From G965203045 sp965203045 (GTDB lineage: Bacteria > Pseudomonadota > Gammaproteobacteria > PS1 > Pseudothioglobaceae), in NCBI GenBank assembly GCA_965203045.1, contig OZ241850.1, positions 310,001 to 374,000 of the forward strand: 64,000 nucleotides of DNA, in the 5' to 3' direction. Shown piece after piece: positions 1 through 10,137 of the stretch (its first letter is position 1; each line of letters opens with the position of its first letter). The position numbers were made by a program, and so were the translations under genes. A model generated the notes under the pieces. The model did no database searches. It saw nothing but the letters and a program-made list of their open reading frames with translations, and was not told the DNA's origin.

Positions 1-3000
1 ATGTTAGTGTTGTAGATAAAGGTTTGTGGACTAGCAAAGGTTGGGGTTAGAGTTAAGGGTTCTACAGTAAAAATTATGCTATCCTCATTACCACCTCTCC
101 TTGCAGTAATTAAAGCACTACCAGCCCCAACAATAGTAATTAAGCCAATATTTGGATCACTAAAACTTACAACACTTGTAGCACTAGAAGTCCAAGTTAT
201 AGCTATTGTTGTGATATCACTACTAGTAGCACTAATAGTAATTGGAGGGTCGTTGTAGCTAGCTGTGCTATCACCGCCGATAATCATTAAGTTAGTGGTA
301 GTAATAGTAAATGCGGCTGTGATATTATCTATGCTAATAGTTGCTGTTTTTGTGGTATTTAGCTGATTGCTAGCTACAATTTGTACCCTAACACTATCAC
401 CAATATTAACCACCCCACTTAAATCTGTATAACTACCATCGTTAATAGAATAGCGCGCATCACTGCCTTCAATACTAATGGTAAATGTGCTTTGTGGGTC
501 TTGGGTATTGGTAGCAATTGTAATAGCCCCAGAAGTAATGGTTGCGCCTAAGGCAACATCATTAACTACATCAAAGCTAAATGGAGCCACTAAAACACAA
601 CTGCCGTCACTCATAACTCTAATAGTAAAACTTTGTGAACTTTGAAGTTCGCCGTCGCTAACAATAAGAGCTAAATTATGGATACCAATATCATCGCAAC
701 TAGGAGTACCTATAAGGTTATTTCTATCAATTTTACGAATTCTGCTATTACTTTGGTCAGCAATAATAATATTGTCTGAAGCATCAATTGCAACACCAAC
801 CGGTCTAAAAAATTTAGCATCACTACTAAGACCATCAGTAGAGCCAGTGTCACTACCAGCAACAGTGCTCACTACGCCGTCTGGGGCAATACTACGAATG
901 CGGTTATTACTACTATCAGCAACAATAATATTACCGCCAGCATCAACTGCAACACCCGTTGGGTTATTAAATCTAGCTGTAGCGCTAGCACCATCAGCAG
1001 TACCAACAGTATTACTACCAGCAATAGTCCTCACTATGCCATCTGCGCTAATGCTACGGATACGGTTATTACGGCTATCAGCAACGATAATATTGCCAAG
1101 AGCATCAATTGTAACACCCCATGGTCTATTAAATTCAGCTGTAGCGCTAGCACCATCAACAGAACCCATACCACTACCAGTAATAGTGGTTACTGTACCA
1201 TCTGAGGTAATGCTGCGAATGCGATGATTATTTTGGTCAGTAACAATAATATTGCCCAGAGCATCAATTGCAACACCTGTTGGAGACCTAAATCTAGCTG
1301 TGGCGCTAGCGCCATTAACAAAACTACCAGTATTACTACCAGCAATAGTACTCACCATACCATCTGGGGTAATTTTACGGATGCTATGATTACCTCTATC
1401 AGCAACGATAATATTACCAAGTGCATCAATTGCAACATCCCTTGGGGAATTAAATCTAGCTGTAGTGCTAGCACCATTAACAAAACCACTAGTGCTGCTA
1501 CCAGCAATAGTTCTTACCACACCCTCTATGCTAATACTACGAATACGATGATTATTGGCATCAGCAACAATAATATTGCCACTAGCATCAATTGCAACAG
1601 ACCTTGGCAAATCAAAGCTAGCTGTGCTAGTAGCCCCGTCATCACCGTCTCGCGAGCCATCTCCTGCCAAAGTAGTTACAACTGCGCTAATAACTAACCA
1701 ACTTGGTAGCTGGGTCTCTGATGCTGCACTAAAAACAAAGTTGCTACTATCAGTGTCACTAGCACTTAAGCCATATTGGTATAGGCTACCAACTATAGTG
1801 CTGGTAATTGGGGTGCTGATAAAAACAGGGCTAACTTCATTAACATCATTAACACCGATGCTAAAAGTTTTAGTTACCAAAGGATGTATAATATCGCTAG
1901 CACCGATAATAATTTCATAACTGTTTTGGGCTTCAAAGTCGGGACTATGGTCAATAATTAATTGATTACCACCGCTAATACTAAAACTAGGACTATCTGG
2001 ACCACCAATAATACTAAAAGTGAGGCTTCCAGAATTATCACTATCATCAGCGCTAATAGTGGCAATAATGCTGTTTGCTAAGGTGTTTTCAACAATGGTA
2101 GTAGTGCTGAGTGCTAAATTAGCTGGAATGGCGCCACAACTACCATCATCTAATACAACAATATCAAAACTTTGTAAATCTTGAAGCTCACCATCACTAA
2201 CAATAAGCTCTAAATCATAAATGCCAATATCACTACAATTAAGAGGTGTGCCTATAAGGTTATTTCTATCAATTTTACGAATACGATTATTACCTCTATC
2301 AGCAACAATAATATTGCCGCCGCTATCAATTGCAACAGCTGCTGGGGAGTTAAACTTAGCTGTGGCAATACCACCATCAGCAGAACCAAAACTACTGCCA
2401 GCAACAGTCCTTACTACTTGGTCTGTTGCAATAGTGCGAATGCGATGATTACTACTATCACCAACAATAATATTGCCAAGACCATCAATTGCAACAGCCG
2501 CTGGGGAGCGAAACTCAGCTGTGGAGCTAGCCCCATCAGCAAAGCCAGTATCACTGCCAGCAATGGTGGTTACCACACCGCTTGAGCTAATACTACGGAT
2601 GCGATGATTATCTCTATCAGCAACAACAATATTACCACTAGCATCAATTGCAACACCTGAGGGAAAGCTAAATCTAGCCATTGTGCTAGTGCCATCAGCA
2701 AAGCCAGTCTCACTACCAGCAATAGTGCTCACTACATCGTCTGGGTCAATACTGCGAATACGATTATTATTACTATCAGCAACAATAATATTGCTGTTAG
2801 CATCAATTGCAACACCTGAGGGGAAGCTAAATCCAGCCATTGTGCTAGTGCCATCAGCAAAACCGTCACTACTACCAGCAATAGTGTTTACCATGCCATC
2901 TGGGGTAATTTTACGAATGCGGTGATTATCTCTATCAGCAACAATAATATTGCCGTTAGCATCAATTGTAACACCTGTTGGGGAGCGAAACTCAGCTGTG

Positions 3001-6000
3001 GAGCTAGCCCCATCAGCAAAGCCAAATTGACCACCAGCAATAGTGGTTACTACACCATTTGAGGTAATTTTACGAATGCGGTGATTATCTCTATCAGCAA
3101 CAATAATATCGCCAAAGGCATCAATTGCAACACCTGATGGGGCATTAAAGCTAGCTGTGCTAGTAGCACCGTTATCATCATCAGCTAAGCCATCACCTGC
3201 TAGGGTAGTTACGGCTATATCAATAGCTAACCAATTTGGTAATATAGTCCCAGACGCGGGGTTAAAGACAAGGTTGCTACTATCAACATCGCTAGCGCTT
3301 AAACTATACTGGTATAGACCACTAACCCTAGCACTAGTAATTGGGCTGCTAGTAAAAACAGGGCTAAATTCATTAACATTATTAACACCAATGCTAAAGG
3401 TCTTAGTTACTAAAGGATGTATAATATCACTAACTCCAATAATAATTTCATAACTATTTTGGGTTTCAAAGTCGGGACTGTGGTCAATAATTAATTGATT
3501 ACCCCCGCTAATACTAAAACTAGGGCTATCCGCACCGCCAACAATGCTAAAAGTGAGGCTAGCAGGATTATCACTATCATCAGCGCTAATGATAGCAATA
3601 ATACTATTTGTTGCAATATTTTCAAAAATAGTAGTAGTGCTGAGGGCTAAATTAGCTGGAATGGTGCCACAACTACCATCATCTAAGACGACAATATCAA
3701 AACTTTGCAAATCTTGAAAGTCGCCATCACTCACAATAAGTTCTAAATTATGTATACCAATATCACCACAGCTGGCAGTGCCTACAAGAGAGGGGTTTCT
3801 ATCAATTTTACGAATGCGGTGATTACCGACATCAGCAACAATAATATTGCCACTAGCATCAATTGCAACACCATTTAGGCTAGAAAATTGAGCATTGTCA
3901 GCAACACCATCAGCAAAACCAGCTGTGCTAATACCAGCAATGGTGGTTACTACACTGCTTGTAATAATACTACGGATACGATTGCTGTCAGCAACAATAA
4001 TATTGCCACTAGCATCAATTGCAACACCTCTTGGAAATCTAAATCTAGCGGTGGCGCTAGCGCCATCATCAGACCCCTGAATACCACTACCAGCAATAGT
4101 GGTTACTGTGCCACCTGGGGTAATTTTACGAATGCGCCTATTATCAGCAACAATAATATTGCCTGAAGCATCAATTGCAACAGCAACTGGAAAGCTAAAT
4201 CTAGCTGTATTGCTAGCGCCATCAGCAAAATCTCTAGTTCCACTACCAGCAACAGTAGTTACCATGCCATCTGCGCTAATGCTACGGATGCGACTATTAA
4301 ATTGATCAGCAACAATAATATTGCCGCTAGCATCAATTGCAATAGCCTCTGGAACATTAAATCTAGCGGTGTTGCTAGCGCCATCAACAAAATTACCAGT
4401 TATAGTCGTTGTTGCCACGCCGGCAATGGGGAATACTATGCCATCTGGAGTAATGCCACGAATGCGGTGATTGCTTGTATCAGCAACAATAATATCACCA
4501 TTAGCATTAATTGCAACACCATTTGGGGAATAAAATCTAGCAGTGGGGCTAGGGCCATCGGCAAAACCACTTGTACTACTACCAGCAATAGTGGTTACTA
4601 TGCCATCTAGGCTAACGCTACGGATACGATTGCTGTCAGCAACAATAATATTGCCACTAGCATCAATTGCAACAGACCTTGGGAAATTAAATCTAGCTGT
4701 ATTGCTAGCACCATCATTATCACCAGCCACACCATCTCCTGCTAAAGTGGTTACAACTGCGCCAATAGCTAACCAACTTGGAAATATAGTGACTGATGCG
4801 GCGCTAACAACAAGATTACTACTATCAACATCAGTGACGCTTAGATTGTATTGGTATAAACTATTAGCCCTAGTGGTGGTAATTGGTGGAGTGCTGGTAA
4901 AAACAGGGCTAAATTCATTAACATTATTAACACCAATACGAAAGGTTTTAGTGAGCTGGTGTATAACATCACTAACGGCGATAATAATTTCATAGCTATT
5001 TTGGGTTTCAAAGTCAGGGCTATGGTCAATTACTAATTGATTACCACTGATAATGCTAAAACTAGCGCTGTCTCTACCACCAACAATACTAAAACTAAGA
5101 ACTCCGGGATTATTACTATCATCAGCGCTAATGGTGGCAATAATGCTGTTTGTTGCAATGTTTTCAAAAATAGTAGTAGTGCTAAGGGCTAAATTGGTTG
5201 GAATGAAACCACAACTGCCATCATCTGCAACAATAATATCAAAGCTTTGCGAACTTGTAAGCATGCCATCACTCACAATAAGTTCTAAGTCATAAATGCC
5301 AATATCATTACAGCTGGGAGTACCTAAAAGAATACTACCAATTTTACGAATGCTGTGATTACCCTTATCAGCAACAATAATATTGCCCAGAGCATCAATT
5401 GCAACACCAGTTGGAATACTAAATCTAGCTATTGTGCTAGCCCCATCAACAAAGCCAGTCTCACTACCAGCAATAGTGCTCACTGTCTCATCTGGGGTGA
5501 TTTTACGAATGCGATGATTATCTCTATCAGCAACAATAATATTGCCCAGAGCATCAATTGTAACAGCTATTGGGGCGCTAAATCTAGCGGTAGGGCTAGC
5601 ACCATCAGCAAAACCACTGGTCCTACTACCAGCAATAGTGCTCACTATCTCATCTGGGGTAATTTTACGAATGCGATTATTACTTCTATCAGCAACAATA
5701 ATATTGCCCAGAGCATCAATTGCAATACCTGAGGGAAAGCTAAATCTAGCCATTGTGCCAGTGCCATCATCAAAACCAAGCGTGCTACCAGCAATAGTGC
5801 TCACTGTCCCACCTGGGGTGATTTTACGAATGCGATTATTATCTCTATCAGCAACAATAATATTGCCAAGAGCATCAATTGTAACGGCTACTGGGGTACT
5901 AAATTTAGCTGTGGCGCTAGCACCATCAACAAAACCAAGCGTGCTACCAGCAATAGTGCTTACTCTACCATTTGGAGTAATTCTGCGAATACGATTATTA

Positions 6001-9000
6001 TTTCTATCAGCAACGATAATATCACCGCTAACATCAATTGCAACACCCGTCGGGGAAGCAAATCTAGCTGTGTCGCTAGCACCATCAACAAAACCACTTG
6101 TACTGCCAGCAATAGTGCTCACTATGCCCTGTGGACTAATGTTGCGAATACGATGATTAGCAGTATCAGCAACAATAATATTGCCAAGTGCATCAATTGC
6201 AACACCTGATGGGTTATTAAATCTAGCAGTGAGGCTAGTGCCATTATTATCACCAGACACACCATCTCCTGCCAAAGTAGTTATGACCAAATCAATAGCT
6301 AACCAACTTGGTAATTCAGCCCTCGGCGCAGCGCTAAAGGTAAAGCTGCTACTATCAACATCAGTAGCGCCTAGATTGTATTGGTATAAACTATTAGCCA
6401 TAGTAGTAGTAATTGGGGTACTAGTAAAAACAGGGCTAACCTCATTAACATCATTAACACTAATACCAAAAGTTTTGGTGAGCTGATGGATAATATCGCT
6501 AACAGAGATAATAATTTCATAGCTGTTTTGGACTTCAAAGTCAGGACTATGGTCAATTACTAATTGATTACCACCGCTAATACTAAAACTAGGGCTATCT
6601 GGGCCACCAACAATACTAAAAGTGAGACTTCCAGGATTATCACTATCATCAGCGCTAATGGTAGCAATAATGCTGTTTGTTGCAATGTTTTCAAAAATAG
6701 TAGTAGTGCTAAGAGCTAAATTGGTTGGAATATCCCCACAACTGCCATCATTTGCTACTATAATATTAAAACTTTGCGAACCTTGAAGCTTGCCATCACT
6801 CACAATAAGTTCTAATTCATAAATGCCAACATCATTGCAGCTGGGAGTACCTGCAAGACCACTTCTTTCAATTTTACGAATGCGGTTATTATTTTTATCA
6901 GCAATAATAATATTGCCCAGAGCATCAACTGCAACACCAAGTGGAGAACTAAATCTAGCAGTAGCGCTAGCCCCATCAGCAAAATCAGAGCTACTACCAG
7001 CAATAGTGCTCACTATCTCATCTGGGGTAATTTTACGAATGCGATGATTATCTCCATCAGCAACAATAATATTACCAAGTGCATCAATTGCAACACCAGT
7101 TGGGGCATCAAATTTAGCGGTAGTGCTAGCCCCATCAGTAGAACCTGCATCACCACCAGCAATAGTGGTTACTGTGCCACCTAGGGTAATTTTACGAATG
7201 CGATTATTATTTCTATCAGCAACAATAATATTACCAAGTGCATCAATTGCAACACCAGTTGGGGCATTAAATTTAGCGGTAAGGCTAGCCCCATCAGTAG
7301 AACCTGCATCACCACTACCAGCAATAGTACTCACTGTGCCACCTGGGGTAATTTTACGAATGCGATTATTATTTCTATCAGCAACAATAATATTGCCCAG
7401 AGCATCAATTGCAACACCAAATGGAGCACTAAATCTAGCTGTTGCGCTAGCGCCATCAACAAAAGCACTGGTACTACTACCAGCAATAGTGCTTACTATA
7501 CCATTTGGAGTAATTCTGCGAATACGATTACTACTGGTATCAGCAACAATAATATCGCCACTAGCATCAATTGCAACACCATTTGGAAAGATAAATTGAG
7601 CTGTGGCGCTAGCCCCATCATCAAAACCAAAACCCACACCACCACCACCAGCAATAGTGGTTACTACGCCCTGTGGACTAATGTTGCGAATAAGATGATT
7701 AATAGTATCAGCAACAATAGTATTGCCAAGGGCATCAATTGCAACACCTGATGGGCTACTAAATCTAGCAGTGGCGCTAGCGCCATTATTATCACCAGCC
7801 ACACCATCTCCTGCCAAAGTAGTTACAACCAAATCAATAGCTAGCCAACTTGGTAATGTGGTCCCTGACGCAGCGCTAAAGATAAGGTCAGTGCTATCAA
7901 CATCACTAGCGCTTAGATTGTATTGGTATAGACTATTAGCCATAGTATTAGTAATTGGGATGCTAGTAAAAACAGGGCTAACATCATTAACATCATTAAC
8001 ACTAATACCAAAAGTTTTGGTGAGCTGATGGATAATATCGCTAACAGAGATAATAATTTCATAGCTGTTTTGGGCTTCAAAGTCAGGGCTATGGTCAATA
8101 ACTAATTGATTACCGCTACTAATGCTAAAACTAGCGCTATCCGCACCGCCAACAATACTAAAAGTAAGACTTGCAGGATTATCACTATCATCAGCGCTAA
8201 TGGTGGCAATAATGCTGTTTGTTGCAATATTTTCAAAAATAGTAGTAGTGCTGAGGGCTAAATTGGTTGGAATTCTGCCACAACTGCCATCATCTGCTAC
8301 AACAATATCAAAACTTTGCAAATCTTGAAACTCACCATCACTAACAATAAGTTCTAAATTATAAGTGCCAATATCATCACAGCTGGGAACGCCTACAAGG
8401 GCAAAGTCATTTCTATTAATTTTACGAATGCGGTGATTACGTTCATCAACAATAATAATATCATTATTATCAATTGCTAGCCCTCCTGGCGTGTCAAATT
8501 TGGCTGTGCTGACAACACCATCAGCAAAACCCTGAATACTACCAGCAATAGTACTCACTATACCATCTACATCAATGCTACGAATACGATGATTACCACT
8601 ATCAGCAACAATAATATTGCCAGCAGCATCAATTGTAACATCCGTTGGGAAAGCAAACTTAGCTGTAGCGCTAGCGCCATCATCAAAACCTTGGCTACTA
8701 CCAGCAATAGTGCTTACTGTCCCATCTGAGGTAATAATACGAATACGGTAATTGCGACTATCAGCAACAATAATATTGCCAACAGCATCAATTGTAATAC
8801 CTAATGGGTTGCTAAATCTAGCTGTTGCGCTAGCGCCATCAGCAAAACCGTTATTTCCTGTAAAACTTATCAAACCTGTCCCAGCAATAGTAGTTACCGT
8901 TCCACCTGGGACAATGTTGCGAATGCGGTGATTAAAGCTATCAGCAATAATAATATTGCCAAGGGCATCAATTGCAACACCAGTTGGGGAATCAAATAAA

Positions 9001-9911
9001 GCTGTGGTGCTAGCGCCATCAGCAAAACCAAACGTACCACTACCAGCAATAGTGCTTACTGTGCCACCTGGGGTAATGTTGCGAATGCGATGATTTCTTT
9101 GGTCAACAACAATAATATTGCCACTAGCATCAATTGCAACAGATACTGGTCTGTCAAATTGAGCCGTAGCGCTAGCCCCATCAGCAAAATCAGCAACACC
9201 ACTACCAGCAACGGTAGTTACCAAGCCACCTGGGGCAATTTTGCGAATACGATGATTATCCCTATCAGCAACAATAATATTGCCAACAGCATCAATTGCA
9301 ACATTTGTTGGAAAACGAAAGTCAGCTGTGCTAGTAGCGCCATCATCTTTACCTGCCACACCACTTCCTGCCAAAGTAGTTACAACCGCATCAATAGCTA
9401 ACCAACTTGGCAATGTAGTCCTTGACGCAGCGCTAAAGATAAGGTCGCTACTATCAATATCGCGAGCACTTAGGTCGTATCGGTATAAACTAGAAGCTCT
9501 AGTGGTAATAGTTGGTGTGCTAGTAAAAACAGGAGCATTAGGACTAGCTCTGGTAGTAACACTAAATATTGCCCTTGTTGTGCTGGTGCCAGAACCTAGA
9601 GTTAAAGTGGCAATGGCTTGAGTGTTAAACTCACTACTAGATAAAACTTGAACAGCAACAGTAACCCCTAAGCTAATTACACCCTCAGCTGCGGTAGGGG
9701 TGCTAGCGCCTATGGTATAAGACCCACCCTCAATACGAATGCTAACAGTGCTGTCAAAACCGCTAATAGTTGCTATATTAGAACTAATTAGCGTGTTTGG
9801 TTGCGCGTCTATTACCGAGGTAAAACTAAAGGGGTCTGTGGTTGCTGTAATTGATAATGAACTCAGTAAAAATGAAATAGCAACAATTACCTTTGATAAT
9901 ATAGTTTGCAT
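1..9911 (-). CDS. Giant secreted NHL-propeller / He_PIG / cadherin-repeat protein (5' part, runs off left edge)
   Basis: The frame opens at an ATG at 9909-9911 and was read in frame at several points down to base 3, giving more than 3,300 residues with no C-terminus in the window. The N-terminus MQTILSKVIVAISFLLSSLS looks like a Sec signal peptide ending near residue 24. An Ig-like domain of about 95 residues follows, then six modules of about 513 residues. Each module has the first half of a He_PIG Ig domain (ending LPSWLAID), six NHL blades (typical core AIDASGNIIVADRDNHRIR), the second half of the Ig domain (GTPSCDDIG...VSDGEFQ) and a cadherin-like domain closing with a DVNEVSPVF-type motif. 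After module six come further Ig-like/Big_2-like domains, still open at base 1. The protein is presumably extracellular and its ligand is unknown. No clear Shine-Dalgarno sequence precedes the ATG. A paralogue lies at 55344-64000. Confidence 0.85.
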   Translation of the reverse strand, partial: MQTILSKVIVAISFLLSSLSITATTDPFSFTSVIDAQPNTLISSNIATISGFDSTVSIRIEGGSYTIGASTPTAAEGVISLGVTVAVQVLSSSEFNTQAIATLTLGSGTSTTRAIFSVTTRASPNAPVFTSTPTITTRASSLYRYDLSARDIDSSDLIFSAASRTTLPSWLAIDAVVTTLAGSGVAGKDDGATSTADFRFPTNVAIDAVGNIIVADRDNHRIRKIAPGGLVTTVAGSGVADFADGASATAQFDRPVSVAIDASGNIIVVDQRNHRIRNITPGGTVSTIAGSGTFGFADGASTTALFDSPTGVAIDALGNIIIADSFNHRIRNIVPGGTVTTIAGTGLISFTGNNGFADGASATARFSNPLGITIDAVGNIIVADSRNYRIRIITSDGTVSTIAGSSQGFDDGASATAKFAFPTDVTIDAAGNIIVADSGNHRIRSIDVDGIVSTIAGSIQGFADGVVSTAKFDTPGGLAIDNNDIIIVDERNHRIRKINRNDFALVGVPSCDDIGTYNLELIVSDGEFQDLQSFDIVVADDGSCGRIPTNLALSTTTIFENIATNSIIATISADDSDNPASLTFSIVGGADSASFSISSGNQLVIDHSPDFEAQNSYEIIISVSDIIHQLTKTFGISVNDVNDVSPVFTSIPITNTMANSLYQYNLSASDVDSTDLIFSAASGTTLPSWLAIDLVVTTLAGDGVAGDNNGASATARFSSPSGVAIDALGNTIVADTINHLIRNISPQGVVTTIAGGGGVGFGFDDGASATAQFIFPNGVAIDASGDIIVADTSSNRIRRITPNGIVSTIAGSSTSAFVDGASATARFSAPFGVAIDALGNIIVADRNNNRIRKITPGGTVSTIAGSGDAGSTDGASLTAKFNAPTGVAIDALGNIIVADRNNNRIRKITLGGTVTTIAGGDAGSTDGASTTAKFDAPTGVAIDALGNIIVADGDNHRIRKITPDEIVSTIAGSSSDFADGASATARFSSPLGVAVDALGNIIIADKNNNRIRKIERSGLAGTPSCNDVGIYELELIVSDGKLQGSQSFNIIVANDGSCGDIPTNLALSTTTIFENIATNSIIATISADDSDNPGSLTFSIVGGPDSPSFSISGGNQLVIDHSPDFEVQNSYEIIISVSDIIHQLTKTFGISVNDVNEVSPVFTSTPITTTMANSLYQYNLGATDVDSSSFTFSAAPRAELPSWLAIDLVITTLAGDGVSGDNNGTSLTARFNNPSGVAIDALGNIIVADTANHRIRNISPQGIVSTIAGSTSGFVDGASDTARFASPTGVAIDVSGDIIVADRNNNRIRRITPNGRVSTIAGSTLGFVDGASATAKFSTPVAVTIDALGNIIVADRDNNRIRKITPGGTVSTIAGSTLGFDDGTGTMARFSFPSGIAIDALGNIIVADRSNNRIRKITPDEIVSTIAGSRTSGFADGASPTARFSAPIAVTIDALGNIIVADRDNHRIRKITPDETVSTIAGSETGFVDGASTIARFSIPTGVAIDALGNIIVADKGNHSIRKIGSILLGTPSCNDIGIYDLELIVSDGMLTSSQSFDIIVADDGSCGFIPTNLALSTTTIFENIATNSIIATISADDSNNPGVLSFSIVGGRDSASFSIISGNQLVIDHSPDFETQNSYEIIIAVSDVIHQLTKTFRIGVNNVNEFSPVFTSTPPITTTRANSLYQYNLSVTDVDSSNLVVSAASVTIFPSWLAIGAVVTTLAGDGVAGDNDGASNTARFNFPRSVAIDASGNIIVADSNRIRSVSLDGIVTTIAGSSTSGFADGPSPTARFYSPNGVAINANGDIIVADTSNHRIRGITPDGIVFPIAGVATTTITGNFVDGASNTARFNVPEAIAIDASGNIIVADQFNSRIRSISADGMVTTVAGSGTRDFADGASNTARFSFPVAVAIDASGNIIVADNRRIRKITPGGTVTTIAGSGIQGSDDGASATARFRFPRGVAIDASGNIIVADSNRIRSIITSSVVTTIAGISTAGFADGVADNAQFSSLNGVAIDASGNIIVADVGNHRIRKIDRNPSLVGTASCGDIGIHNLELIVSDGDFQDLQSFDIVVLDDGSCGTIPANLALSTTTIFENIATNSIIAIISADDSDNPASLTFSIVGGADSPSFSISGGNQLIIDHSPDFETQNSYEIIIGVSDIIHPLVTKTFSIGVNNVNEFSPVFTSSPITSARVSGLYQYSLSASDVDSSNLVFNPASGTILPNWLAIDIAVTTLAGDGLADDDNGATSTASFNAPSGVAIDAFGDIIVADRDNHRIRKITSNGVVTTIAGGQFGFADGASSTAEFRSPTGVTIDANGNIIVADRDNHRIRKITPDGMVNTIAGSSDGFADGTSTMAGFSFPSGVAIDANSNIIVADSNNNRIRSIDPDDVVSTIAGSETGFADGTSTMARFSFPSGVAIDASGNIVVADRDNHRIRSISSSGVVTTIAGSDTGFADGASSTAEFRSPAAVAIDGLGNIIVGDSSNHRIRTIATDQVVRTVAGSSFGSADGGIATAKFNSPAAVAIDSGGNIIVADRGNNRIRKIDRNNLIGTPLNCSDIGIYDLELIVSDGELQDLQSFDIVVLDDGSCGAIPANLALSTTTIVENTLANSIIATISADDSDNSGSLTFSIIGGPDSPSFSISGGNQLIIDHSPDFEAQNSYEIIIGASDIIHPLVTKTFSIGVNDVNEVSPVFISTPITSTIVGSLYQYGLSASDTDSSNFVFSAASETQLPSWLVISAVVTTLAGDGSRDGDDGATSTASFDLPRSVAIDASGNIIVADANNHRIRSISIEGVVRTIAGSSTSGFVNGASTTARFNSPRDVAIDALGNIIVADRGNHSIRKITPDGMVSTIAGSNTGSFVNGASATARFRSPTGVAIDALGNIIVTDQNNHRIRSITSDGTVTTITGSGMGSVDGASATAEFNRPWGVTIDALGNIIVADSRNNRIRSISADGIVRTIAGSNTVGTADGASATARFNNPTGVAVDAGGNIIVADSSNNRIRSIAPDGVVSTVAGSDTGSTDGLSSDAKFFRPVGVAIDASDNIIIADQSNSRIRKIDRNNLIGTPSCDDIGIHNLALIVSDGELQSSQSFTIRVMSDGSCVLVAPFSFDVVNDVALGATITSGAITIATNTQDPQSTFTISIEGSDARYSINDGSYTDLSGVVNIGDSVRVQIVASNQLNTTKTATISIDNITAAFTITTTNLMIIGGDSTASYNDPPITISATSSDITTIAITWTSSATSVVSFSDPNIGLITIVGAGSALITARRGGNEDSIIFTVEPLTLTPTFASPQTFIYNTN
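705..9383 (-). repeat. Six tandem modules (~1.54 kb each) of propeller-in-Ig plus cadherin-like domain
   Basis: The strand motif VVTTLAG that opens each propeller recurs at about 9371, 7813, 6272, 4741, 3200 and 1667, giving spacings of 1558, 1541, 1531, 1541 and 1533 bp. Within each module six blades repeat every 150-170 bp, visible on the plus strand as gcatcaattgcaacacc-like sequence. Every module has exactly six blades. The opening VVTTLAG strand supplies the strand missing from blade six, so each propeller can close on itself (velcro closure). Confidence 0.85.
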
Positions 9912-9974
9912 AATTATTGTGTTATACCATAATCTTTTGGAATATATCTATAAGATAGTTTAAAAAATGTTATT

Positions 9975-10079
9975 TTAGTAACTCACAGCGCAATATTTAG
10001 TAGCACTAACTATAATAACTCCTAAACTCGTAACGGTGATAATACCAGAAGTTTTATCAATGTCAAGTAATGTTAACTC
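9975..10079 (-). pseudogene. Decayed fragment resembling the end of a Big_2-type Ig domain
   Basis: Minus-strand codons from 10079 to a TAA at 9975-9977 encode 34 residues including LLDIDKTSGIITVTSLGVII and then VSATKYCAVSY. This matches the pattern of the Big_2-like domains near the C-terminus of the giant protein at 55344-64000 (IDTNGIISTAGLGEATITA). There is no start codon and stops lie immediately upstream in frame. It is best read as a remnant of a former secreted Ig-repeat gene between fmt and the left giant gene. Chance resemblance cannot be excluded for so short a piece. The rest of 9912-10137 is AT-rich and shows no other gene. Confidence 0.4.
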
Positions 10080-10137
10080 TTAATAAAAATAATGATGCTA
10101 GGTAAATTATTATTTTATAAGTCTTAAGCTTATAGTT

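Noticed and set aside
772..8328. Many plus-strand open frames within the left giant gene (for example 772-1227 and 5542-6156)
   Set aside because: They are antisense shadows of repeated codons: low-complexity Ser/Ala/Pro/Leu translations without family motifs or ribosome binding sites.
705..9383. Regular ~160-bp periodicity with conserved gcatcaattgcaacacc units, first suspected to be a CRISPR-like or satellite array
   Set aside because: The units are in frame with an open minus-strand reading frame and encode NHL blades. Spacers are coding and similar to each other, and no cas gene is present.
10116..10134. Weak palindrome ATAAG...CTTAT after fmt as a terminator
   Set aside because: The stem is short and AT-only, and no T run follows on the minus strand.
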